Positions 19,001-25,987 of a stretch of 64,000 nucleotides of DNA are shown piece after piece; within the stretch, counting starts at the first letter, position 1; the number at the start of each line of letters is the position of its first letter. The position numbers and the translations under genes were made by a program. Under the pieces are notes generated by a model. The model did no database searches. It saw nothing but the letters and a program-made list of their open reading frames with translations, and was not told the origin of the DNA. The stretch spans positions 50,505-114,504 of the forward strand of contig JAWUYA010000005.1 in the NCBI GenBank assembly GCA_034111045.1, in the 5' to 3' direction. The DNA is from JALJPB01 sp034111045. GTDB lineage: Bacteria > Pseudomonadota > Gammaproteobacteria > Enterobacterales > Alteromonadaceae.

Positions 19001-19901
19001 TATTTATATTAACCGTAATATGATTGGCGCTATTGTTGGCTCGCAACCCTTTGGTGGCCGTGGCCTTTCTGGTACAGGCCCTAAAGCAGGTGGACCCAAC
19101 TATTTAACGCGTTTAGTTAAAGAAAAGGCAACTCCCAATGCCGAACAATTTAATGTCTTGCCGTCACAAGCACAAGCTTTAGTTGGAGATGAAAAATCTA
19201 ATAAAGAAGCGCTATTGTTTATGAACAAGGCTAATGCAGCAGAGAAAAACTGGCGATTAACTGAGTTAAATACGCGTATTTCTTGTGTTCGTCAGTTGTT
19301 AGCAAAAATTGCCCATGTTGGTATCGTTGATGATTTGGCCGACGATTTAAACTACACCCTAGCAGCTGCGCGTTCACAATTAATTGATATTGAAAAACGT
19401 TTGAAAAAACCACAAGTGTTACCTGGGCCAACGGGAGAGTCTAATATTATCTATTTGGAAAACAGAGGTAATATTATCTGTTTTGCGGATCAAAAAGTTA
19501 GCTTTCACTTTTGGGTGCTTTCTATGGTAACGGCATTGGCAACGGGTAATACTGTGATCATTGTTGTTTCTGATTTGTTTTATGATGAAGCCTTAGCCTT
19601 TAGGGATAAGTTTATTACTACTGGCGCAGATAAACATGTTTTTCAAGTAGCAAGATTAAGACATTTATCAGAAATGTTGGCTCACCCAGCTTTATCAGGT
19701 GTTGTTGTTGATAGTCATTGCGACCGTAAACATTATATCAGTGATAAATTGGCCGAGCGACAAGGCGCAATATTACCGGTGATCAGCTCAGAATACTTTG
19801 ATAATTTAATTCAGCGTTTAGTCACAGAAAAAACGATCAGTATTGATACCACAGCTTCTGGTGGTAACACGTCACTGATGACGTTAGTAGAAGAAGATTA
19901 A
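16077..19901 (+). CDS. putA: Bifunctional proline dehydrogenase / L-glutamate gamma-semialdehyde dehydrogenase
   Basis: Oxidises proline to glutamate in two steps: FAD-linked proline dehydrogenase delivering electrons to quinone, then NAD-linked semialdehyde dehydrogenase with internal channelling. At 1274 residues it is a long-form PutA, but the N terminus (FFTGCPIRQKIREFYR) has no ribbon-helix-helix DNA-binding domain, so it is not self-regulating as E. coli PutA is. The proline dehydrogenase barrel covers about 190-490 (EESERLDISLDV, MVRLVKGAYWD). The aldehyde dehydrogenase covers about 560-1020, with Glu in AETGGQN (about 788) and catalytic Cys in GQRCSALR (about 823). Residues beyond about 1060 form the extra C-terminal ALDH-like domain of this PutA subtype. 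GAGGG lies seven bases before the ATG. An AsnC/Lrp regulator gene follows. Confidence 0.97.
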   Translation: MLFNDSFFTGCPIRQKIREFYRIDENVAVDHILPAAEVNVSARSRAWERARKMVLKIRQDQSGNGAIDALLNEYSLSSEEGVVLMCLAEALLRVPDKHTQDVLIRDKISQGQWSSHLGSSDSLFVNASSWGLLITGSMVNYADKRKQDSFGLLKKTIGRLGEPVIRKSMNFAMKIMGKQFVMGETIVDATERAATKEQQGYVYSYDMLGEGARNMKDADRYYKSYQDAIETIGAVALSSGKNDPRKVPGISVKLSAIHPRYEFTDKTRVMTEIVPKLKALCLQAKSYNIGLTVDAEESERLDISLDVIEAVFSDDELAGWDGFGMALQAYQKRAFFVVDWLRDLTLRVNRKMMVRLVKGAYWDTEIKNAQKDGHIDFPVFTRKSSTDVSYHACANKLLDYRDSIYPQFATHNAYTAATIVELAGDDKEGFEFQCLHGMGDSLYDQIVSDESIQCRIYAPVGHHEDLLAYLVRRLLENGANSSFVNAIVDESKPVESLLEDPVEKTQRLKEKYNKQIIKPIALYYDKVGAGRDNSKGLDLTDINEIIPLKMSLDNWFVDHLLDKNDVPEGADAVFNPANHIEIIGFHQHHSKDEMLAMIETAQTTFTSWSQTPVLERAALLCRISDILERHMDELIALCIKEAGKVAQDGIDEVREAVDFCRYYAARAIELADDERLEARGVVLCISPWNFPLAIFLGQVAAAIATGNTVLAKPAEQTGLIALRAIELMKSVGLPEGVVQAVIARGSQVGSIIVPDSRIQTVMFTGSTETGTRISQTLAERGGDQVPFIAETGGQNCMIVDSTALPEQVVDDVISSGFQSAGQRCSALRVLFLQEDIADNVIAMLKGALAELHVGNPEKLSTDIGPVIDQKALDALNAHSEYMKTNGKLLYQCDISDEVSDNEHFFFAPRLYEIKDISVLKKEVFGPCVHIVRFKGNEIEAVVDKINGTGFGLTMGIHTRIEHRAFDLAKLSRAGNIYINRNMIGAIVGSQPFGGRGLSGTGPKAGGPNYLTRLVKEKATPNAEQFNVLPSQAQALVGDEKSNKEALLFMNKANAAEKNWRLTELNTRISCVRQLLAKIAHVGIVDDLADDLNYTLAAARSQLIDIEKRLKKPQVLPGPTGESNIIYLENRGNIICFADQKVSFHFWVLSMVTALATGNTVIIVVSDLFYDEALAFRDKFITTGADKHVFQVARLRHLSEMLAHPALSGVVVDSHCDRKHYISDKLAERQGAILPVISSEYFDNLIQRLVTEKTISIDTTASGGNTSLMTLVEED

Positions 19902-19930
19902 AGGGTCAAAGACCCAATCTTAAATCAAAT

Positions 19931-19958
19931 CGGGCATCATTAGATGCTCGTTTTTTTT
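19931..19958 (+). terminator. Terminator of putA
   Basis: Eight-pair stem (CGGGCATC / GATGCTCG, one G-T pair) with a four-base loop, followed by eight T. Confidence 0.9.
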
Positions 19959-20008
19959 ACTGCGACTATGGTACTATTGGCTCAGTGTTAGTATCACGTA
20001 ATGTTTAA

Positions 20009-20485
20009 ATGACTAAAGACAAAATAAAACCGTTAGATCGGATCGATATGACCATTTTGAAAACCTTGCAACATGAAGGTCGTATTTCAAATGTTGAGTT
20101 AGCAAAAAAAATTAATTTAAGTGCTAGTTCTTGTTTAGACAGAGTTAAGCGCTTAGAAAATGAAAAATATATTGAACATTATGGCGCATTTTTAAATGCC
20201 GCTAAATTAAACTATCCCATGACCGCATTTATTCAAGTGACAATGGATCGAACGACTGCCGATGTATTTAAGCTTTTTAAAATAGAAGTAGTTAAAATAA
20301 AAGAAATTTTAGAATGTCATCTTATTGCCGGTGGTTATGATTACTTACTTAAAATACGCTTCGCTAATATGGAAAACTACCGGCTCATATTAGAAAAAGT
20401 AGGGGGCTTACCTGCCATTGCGCAAACACATACTTATATAGTAACTGAGCATATTAAAGAAGATAACAGCCTACCATTTGACTAA
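20009..20485 (+). CDS. Lrp/AsnC-family transcriptional regulator, probable regulator of putA
   Basis: A 158-residue DNA-binding protein: N-terminal winged helix-turn-helix (about 10-60, including LDRIDMTILKTLQHEGRISN and ELAKKINLSASSCLDRVKRLE) and a C-terminal RAM/ligand domain (about 70-150). Family members sense amino acids and often control the adjacent catabolic gene. Being directly downstream of putA, which lacks its own DNA-binding domain, it is a good candidate for a proline-responsive activator; that link is inferred from position only. A strong terminator separates the two genes, so it has its own promoter. Confidence 0.9.
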   Translation: MTKDKIKPLDRIDMTILKTLQHEGRISNVELAKKINLSASSCLDRVKRLENEKYIEHYGAFLNAAKLNYPMTAFIQVTMDRTTADVFKLFKIEVVKIKEILECHLIAGGYDYLLKIRFANMENYRLILEKVGGLPAIAQTHTYIVTEHIKEDNSLPFD

Positions 20486-20845
20486 TAGTTTTTTATTAGT
20501 TATTCAGATTGATACAAATGATTAGTTGGTGTAACGTATTGTCTACCGTTAAATCAGCGTTATAATAAAATATTTAACCCCAACCCCTATTATAAATAAC
20601 GAATAATGCCTTCAAAGTGGCATCAGTGAATATTAATGTGAGTTTATTTTTACCGGCCTAAACACTTTCAGTGATTAATAGAACAAGCTCAGCCAAAAAC
20701 TTGATAGCAGAAGGTTTATTTATAATAAAAAGAATTATATGACCGACAATTTTCGGCTTTAGCCAGACTGTCACTTAATAGTAACTAGTGTGAAGGGGAT
20801 GACTTAGTCATTATGGTAAAACGTTGGTGATTTATAATCAATTCC
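20486..20845. other. Non-coding spacer after the AsnC-type regulator
   Basis: About 360 bases with no gene or structured RNA that I recognise. Confidence 0.4.
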
Positions 20846-20901
20846 CTATCCAACTATCCAACTATCCAACTATCCAACTATCCAACTATCCAATTATCCA
20901 A
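20846..20901. repeat. Tandem repeat of CTATCCAA, seven copies
   Basis: Six exact copies of the 8-mer CTATCCAA followed by one TTATCCAA, then a degenerate tail (CCAACCATCCAACC) to about 20916. Units are far too short and unspaced for CRISPR; this is a simple minisatellite in an intergenic gap. Confidence 0.95.
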
Positions 20902-20970
20902 CCAACCATCCAACCAAGGTTATGATATGTAGGTAAATTCTTTGCTCAAAACCGCTAGTGTATCGTAGAC

Positions 20971-21000
20971 AAAAAAAAACCTGCAAACAATTGCAGGTTT
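20971..21000 (-). terminator. Terminator of the tRNA-Asn transcript
   Basis: Ten-pair stem (AAACCTGCAA / TTGCAGGTTT) with a four-base loop. On the minus strand it is followed by a run of T, the complement of nine A at 20971-20979. It lies just past the last tRNA gene. Confidence 0.88.
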
Positions 21001-21007
21001 CTTAATG

Positions 21008-21083
21008 TGGCTCCCCAAATTGGACTTGAACCAATGACACACGGATTAACAGTCCGTCGCTCTACCAACTGAGCTATTGGGGA
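21008..21083 (-). tRNA. tRNA-Asn (anticodon GTT), copy 2
   Basis: A 76-base cloverleaf with encoded CCA. The 5' acceptor strand TCCCCAA pairs with TTGGGGA before GCCA. The D arm is AGCTCAGTTGGTAGAGC, the anticodon loop CTGTTAA gives GTT, and the T arm contains GGTTCAAGTCC. Identical to the copy at 21207-21282. Confidence 0.97.
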
Positions 21084-21100
21084 ATAAAACTTTCTTTGTG

Positions 21101-21163
21101 GATTAGATTACACGGATTAACAGTATCTAATCTCCCAAGCTCTAGCAACTGAGCTATTGGGGA
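21101..21163 (-). pseudogene. Damaged tRNA-Asn copy between two intact ones
   Basis: Reading the minus strand, the 5' acceptor strand and D arm (TCCCCAATAGCTCAGTTG) are kept with one change. The anticodon region TGTTAATCCGTG is kept but preceded by extra bases that form GATTAGAT, complementary to the following ATCTAATC. The T arm and 3' acceptor strand are missing. It cannot fold as a tRNA; it looks like a recombination or slippage product of the tandem array. Confidence 0.8.
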
Positions 21164-21206
21164 ATAAAATATTACAGCAGTAACCGCCAACGCCATTACT
21201 TAAATG

Positions 21207-21282
21207 TGGCTCCCCAAATTGGACTTGAACCAATGACACACGGATTAACAGTCCGTCGCTCTACCAACTGAGCTATTGGGGA
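21207..21282 (-). tRNA. tRNA-Asn (anticodon GTT), copy 1
   Basis: Promoter-proximal copy; same 76-base sequence as the other intact gene, with encoded CCA and anticodon GTT. It belongs to one transcript running from the promoter at 21356 to the terminator at 20971. Confidence 0.97.
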
Positions 21283-21327
21283 ATTGTTTAATTAAAAACT
21301 CATTAGCGTCTCGGCTAACGGGGCGGA

Positions 21328-21356
21328 ATATTAAAGGGGGATCGCGATCCTGTCAA
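21328..21356 (-). promoter_or_regulatory. Sigma-70 promoter of the tRNA-Asn array
   Basis: On the minus strand a perfect -35 TTGACA (21351-21356), a 17-base spacer and -10 TAATAT (21328-21333), followed by a GC-rich discriminator (CCGCCCCG) typical of growth-rate and stringently controlled stable-RNA promoters. Confidence 0.85.
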
Positions 21357-21865
21357 TAGATAAATTACAAAAATTCTAATAAATTGTTTGTTTGCTCAAA
21401 TAGCCATCGTTAAGGAGGGAATACAGGCTATTTTTGCTGATTCTTTACACCCATGAGTTTTATTACTGCTTTTATCTTTGACTACAATGTTGTCCACTAA
21501 TTCTGTCGATAACACCCAGATTAATATGTTATAAAAAGTGATATTTACAATAAATAAAGTGTCAAGGCTTATTTTTTATAATGTTGCCAACCAATGAGAT
21601 ATTTTTACTAGCAGTGCCTTATCTATTTCTAGGTTAAATCATGTTATTTATCAAAAACTAATTTTTACAATTTTTTTTTGTTAACATTTATTTTATACCA
21701 TGCCAGAAGGAACTCATTGTCCGTGAATTTAATCAAAAGGAAGGATTTTTTTTGATAATTAATGGTAAAATTTAATATTTACATAGCGACTATAACCACT
21801 ATCTTTTACAATACTTTTATCGTGCCAAACAATCAGATTAACTTTCTAGAAGTCAAAATAATTTA
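21357..21865. other. Non-coding spacer between tRNA promoter and MATE gene
   Basis: About 510 AT-rich bases between divergent transcripts. No gene recognised, and no CTGT-N8-ACAG LexA box seen upstream of the MATE-uvrB pair. Confidence 0.4.
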
Positions 21866-23236
21866 ATGACAAATACCAAGAAAAAATTACAAGTCGACTT
21901 ATTAAACGATCCCGTAGCAGGCGTGTTAAAAAAAATGACCATTCCTATGATTTATGGAATGATTTTGTTAATGACTTTTAATTTGGTAGATACCTTCTTT
22001 GTCAGCTTACTTGGCACTGCACCTCTTGCTGCCATCAGTTTTACCTTTCCTATTACTTTTACTGTGTTGAGCTTAACTATCGGACTCGGTATTGGTACGT
22101 CAGCCGTTATTGCGAAATATTTAGGAAGAGGAGAACATGAGCTAGCTAAAAATTCTGCTACCGCTGCGCTATATTTAGCTGCCATCATTGTTGGTTTGCT
22201 TTCTTTTATCGGTTATCACTTTATTGATGAGATATTTCTTTTATTAGGGGCTAGTGAAACATTGCTGCCGTTGATTCATGATTATATGGATATTTGGTTT
22301 TTGGGTAGTGTTTTTTTAATTGGCCCCATGATTGGCAATTCAGTATTACGAGCCTCTGGCGATACCAAAACACCGAGTATTATTATGGGTAGTGCAGGGC
22401 TAATCAATGCCATATTAGACCCCCTTTTAATTTTTGGCTTAGGTCCTATCCCTGCAATGGGTATCCAAGGGGCTGCTATAGCGACTTTAATTTCTTGGTT
22501 AGTAGGTTTAGTCTTTGTACTATATATTTTGATTGTTAATAAAAAATTAATTCACACCAAACTTATTTCACTAATCGATATGATGACTGCTTGCAAAGGC
22601 ATTTTACATATTGGCTTACCTGCCGCTGGGGCAAATATGTTAACGCCTATTGCTGCAGGAATTATGATCGCTATTGTTGCTGATTTTGGTGACGCGGCGG
22701 TTGCGGCATTTGGTGTTGGCTCTCGAATAGAATCAATTGCCTGTTTGGTTGTATTGGCAATGTCAATGAGCTTACCCCCTTTTATTAGCCAAAACTTTGG
22801 TGCGGGTAACATGCGCCGTGTTGAATATGCTTATAAAGCATCAATTAAATTTGTACTTATATGGCAAGTGTTTATCTTTGTTATTTTGTTATTAATCGCG
22901 CCATTGATTGCTAATGCTTTTGCTAAAGAGCAAGCGGTTGCTGATATTATTCTTTTGTTTATGTGGATCTTACCATTAGGATACGGTTTACAGGGGGTCA
23001 TAATTCTAACCAATTCTTCATTTAATGCCCTTCACAAACCTATGGCAGCTTTAGTGCTTAGTTTTATTCGTTTGTTTGTTTGTTATGTACCTTTAGCCTA
23101 CATTGGTAGTCTTTTTTATGGCTTACTAGGACTTTTTGTTGGCGCGATATTAGGAAACCTTGTTATGGCTGTTATTTCTTATAACTTTTTTGTAAAGCAA
23201 TTTTGTTATGAAAAAATTCAAGCAGGAGTGGTTTAA
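21866..23236 (+). CDS. MATE-family multidrug/cation antiporter
   Basis: Inner-membrane efflux protein of 456 residues with about twelve hydrophobic segments in two similar halves. Typical MATE features are the N-terminal DPVAGVLKKMTIPMI stretch, the first-helix LVDTFFVS and the loop SGDTKTPS near 165-172 (half-one signature). Efflux is driven by Na+ or H+ by family; substrate is unknown. The uvrB start lies only two bases beyond the stop codon, so both are almost certainly on one mRNA. A second MATE gene, not closely similar, lies about 5 kb downstream. Confidence 0.92.
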   Translation: MTNTKKKLQVDLLNDPVAGVLKKMTIPMIYGMILLMTFNLVDTFFVSLLGTAPLAAISFTFPITFTVLSLTIGLGIGTSAVIAKYLGRGEHELAKNSATAALYLAAIIVGLLSFIGYHFIDEIFLLLGASETLLPLIHDYMDIWFLGSVFLIGPMIGNSVLRASGDTKTPSIIMGSAGLINAILDPLLIFGLGPIPAMGIQGAAIATLISWLVGLVFVLYILIVNKKLIHTKLISLIDMMTACKGILHIGLPAAGANMLTPIAAGIMIAIVADFGDAAVAAFGVGSRIESIACLVVLAMSMSLPPFISQNFGAGNMRRVEYAYKASIKFVLIWQVFIFVILLLIAPLIANAFAKEQAVADIILLFMWILPLGYGLQGVIILTNSSFNALHKPMAALVLSFIRLFVCYVPLAYIGSLFYGLLGLFVGAILGNLVMAVISYNFFVKQFCYEKIQAGVV

Positions 23237-23238
23237 AC

Positions 23239-25239
23239 ATGAAAGTGATGGAATTAAGGTCGGATTATACGCCAAACGGCGATCAACCTACGGCAATAAA
23301 AAAGTTACTTGAAGGTGTTGAAGATGGTTTAGCACATCAAACACTTTTAGGTGTAACCGGTTCAGGAAAAACGTTTACTATTGCTAATGTTATTGCCAAA
23401 CTTAATCGACCAACAATGATCATGGCACCTAATAAAACCTTAGCAGCTCAGTTATATGGTGAAATGAAAGAGTTTTTTCCTAACAATGCTGTTGAATACT
23501 TTGTTTCTTATTATGATTATTATCAGCCAGAGGCCTATGTGCCAACCACTGATACATTTATCGAAAAAGATGCAGCAATCAACGAACATATCGAACAAAT
23601 GCGTTTATCGGCTACTAAGGCACTATTAGAGCGACGTGATGTTATTATTATTGCCTCTGTTTCTGCTATTTATGGTTTGGGCGACCCAGACTCTTACTTA
23701 AAAATGATGTTACACCTTCGACAGGGTGACATTATCAATCAAAGAGATATTTTAAGGCGGCTAGCTGAGTTGCAATACAAGCGAAATGATACGGCCTTTA
23801 CCCGAGCCACTTATCGAGTTCGTGGTGATGTTATTGATATATTCCCTGCCGAATCAGATAAATTTGCATTGCGAGTAGAGCTTTTTGATGAAGAAATTGA
23901 ACGTATTAGTCAATTTGATCCCCTTACCGGGTCTGTAGAACGTGTATTAGCAAGAGTTACGGTTTATCCTAAAACACATTACGCCACACCTAAAGAAAAA
24001 ATTATTGCTGCCGTTGAGCTAATTAAAGTAGAGCTTAAAGAGCGCGCCAATCAATTAAAGGACCATGGTAAGTTAGTGGAAGAGCAGCGCATCACTCAGC
24101 GTACTCAATTTGATATTGAAATGATGGCTGAACTTGGCTATTGCTCAGGTATAGAAAACTATTCCCGTTATCTTTCAGGACGAGAACAGGGTGACTCGCC
24201 ACCAACCTTATTTGATTATTTACCCGATGATGGTTTACTTATCCTTGATGAATCACATGTTACTGTGCCGCAAATAGGCGCTATGTATAAAGGTGATAGG
24301 TCACGTAAAGAAAATTTAGTGGAATATGGCTTTCGACTGCCATCTGCTCTTGATAACCGGCCAATGAAATTTGAGGAGTTTGAAGCTCTTTCACCACAAA
24401 CTATCTATGTTTCAGCAACACCAAGTAAGTATGAACTCGATAAATCTGGTGATGATATTGCTGAACAAGTTGTTCGGCCTACAGGATTATTAGATCCTAT
24501 TATCGAAGTAAGAGATGTTGAAACTCAAGTTGATGACTTACTTTCAGAAATAAGAAAAAGACTACCATTAAATGAACGAGTTATTGCGACAACATTAACC
24601 AAACGTATGGCAGAAGACCTCACTGATTATTTAGATGAACATGGGATAAAAACACGCTATTTACATTCTGATGTTGATACCGTTGAACGTGTCGAGATTA
24701 TACGTGATTTTCGTTTAGGCAAGTTTGATGTCATTGTCGGTATTAACTTGTTGCGTGAAGGTTTAGATTTACCTGAGGTATCTTTGGTCGCTATTTTAGA
24801 TGCCGATAAGGAAGGTTTTTTACGTTCAGAGAGATCATTAATACAAACCATTGGTAGGGCAGCAAGAAACCTTAATGGCAAAGCTATCTTATATGCGGGA
24901 CGTATTACTAAATCTATGCGTAAAGCTATAGATGAAACCGAGCGTCGTCGCGAGAAACAACATCAATATAACCTTGATAATAATATCACTCCTCGAGGAG
25001 TCACCAGTAAAATTACTGATGTGATGGATGTTGGATCATCAAGTTCAAATAAAAAGCCATTGAGCGAGGTTGAAGAAACTAAAGCTAGCTACGCTTTATT
25101 AAGCACAAGCGAGATTGATAAAAAAGTGAAGCAGCTAGAGGAGGAAATGTATCAACATGCCCAAAATTTAGAATTCGAACTTGCTGCATCGATCCGAGAT
25201 GATATTGCAATACTTAGAACGCTACAGCTATCTACTTAA
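23239..25239 (+). CDS. uvrB: Excinuclease ABC subunit B
   Basis: DNA-damage-verifying helicase-like subunit of nucleotide excision repair; works with UvrA and hands DNA to UvrC. The 666 residues match the family. Walker A GVTGSGKT is at 38-45. The beta-hairpin YYDYYQPEAYVP near 93-104 clamps DNA. DESH (Walker B) and the ARNLNGKAILYA motif VI region are present, and a C-terminal UVR domain (about 620-660) binds UvrC. The start ATG is two bases after the MATE stop, so uvrB has no private intergenic promoter; any SOS control must act upstream of, or inside, the MATE gene. Confidence 0.98.
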   Translation: MKVMELRSDYTPNGDQPTAIKKLLEGVEDGLAHQTLLGVTGSGKTFTIANVIAKLNRPTMIMAPNKTLAAQLYGEMKEFFPNNAVEYFVSYYDYYQPEAYVPTTDTFIEKDAAINEHIEQMRLSATKALLERRDVIIIASVSAIYGLGDPDSYLKMMLHLRQGDIINQRDILRRLAELQYKRNDTAFTRATYRVRGDVIDIFPAESDKFALRVELFDEEIERISQFDPLTGSVERVLARVTVYPKTHYATPKEKIIAAVELIKVELKERANQLKDHGKLVEEQRITQRTQFDIEMMAELGYCSGIENYSRYLSGREQGDSPPTLFDYLPDDGLLILDESHVTVPQIGAMYKGDRSRKENLVEYGFRLPSALDNRPMKFEEFEALSPQTIYVSATPSKYELDKSGDDIAEQVVRPTGLLDPIIEVRDVETQVDDLLSEIRKRLPLNERVIATTLTKRMAEDLTDYLDEHGIKTRYLHSDVDTVERVEIIRDFRLGKFDVIVGINLLREGLDLPEVSLVAILDADKEGFLRSERSLIQTIGRAARNLNGKAILYAGRITKSMRKAIDETERRREKQHQYNLDNNITPRGVTSKITDVMDVGSSSSNKKPLSEVEETKASYALLSTSEIDKKVKQLEEEMYQHAQNLEFELAASIRDDIAILRTLQLST

Positions 25240-25266
25240 TTACTTTATACTTTAGAACTATGTCGT

Positions 25267-25479
25267 TTATCTCATTTCAACCATGGAATAGCGACTAATG
25301 ATATTGGCAACAGCATCACTTTGGCAGTGCGTTAAATGACTTATATCTTCAATAATCTTATCTTGAATATCGAACGGAAATAGCATCAATTGTTCAAGGT
25401 ATAAATGTGCCTGAGTTTCGTTACTTCCTTTTATCATGTCAGCTAAAGTAATCGCATGGTATTTCCAAATTTCACTCAT
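25267..25479 (-). CDS. Small hypothetical protein, 70 residues
   Basis: Not a family I recognise. A soluble, mostly helical, acidic protein (MSEIWKYHAI start; His, Leu and Glu rich) without signal peptide or membrane segment. A good GAGG site lies seven bases before the ATG, and the frame does not overlap another gene, which together make it likely real. It is convergent with uvrB, 27 bases apart. Confidence 0.55.
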   Translation of the reverse strand: MSEIWKYHAITLADMIKGSNETQAHLYLEQLMLFPFDIQDKIIEDISHLTHCQSDAVANIISRYSMVEMR

Positions 25480-25987
25480 ATAAACATCCTCAATAAAATT
25501 TATGGAATGATATCAATGTAACTAAGTGACGTTCCTTTATTGGGAATGATTTTAATTACATTACTATCAATCAGTCTAGGATATATGTAAAACTTAGTTA
25601 TAATTGTTTGCTACAAATAATAAGTTATTTATAGTTATTTGTTATATGGAGTTTTTATTAGCCTTTATGTTTCTTTAAACCTTCTGAAATATTAGTTATT
25701 TAAAATAAATTTAATTGAAACTTCACTTATCGCGATAAATAAGCTTTATCTTATATTTGTAAGCGTTTTTAGCTTCTGTTCATTCACCTTGTTTAATTTA
25801 TAACACTTGAGCCCACTAAGAACCTTAAAATTGTTATCAATTAACCTTCTTTTTAGTGAATCGTAAATAAATATAGGTCAGGCGTTATGTTGAAAGTAAT
25901 AATTAATAGTAAAATGTGGTTGGACCAGTTATGTTTTTGTTATACTCTCTATCAAGTTTATTTTTAAATCAGGTTTGGAGTTCAGTC
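25480..25987. other. Non-coding spacer upstream of acyl-CoA dehydrogenase
   Basis: About 500 AT-rich bases. The frame of the dehydrogenase is open back to 25916 but that extension is Leu/Phe-rich, unlike the family, and lacks a ribosome binding site. No RNA or repeat recognised. Confidence 0.45.

Noticed and set aside
20846..20916. Regular repeats that might suggest a CRISPR array
   Set aside because: The unit is 8 bases with no spacers, and no cas genes are present; this is a minisatellite.
25916..25987. 24-codon N-terminal extension of the acyl-CoA dehydrogenase
   Set aside because: GTG start without ribosome binding site, and the hydrophobic extension is unlike the family; the ATG at 25988 has GGAG at correct spacing.
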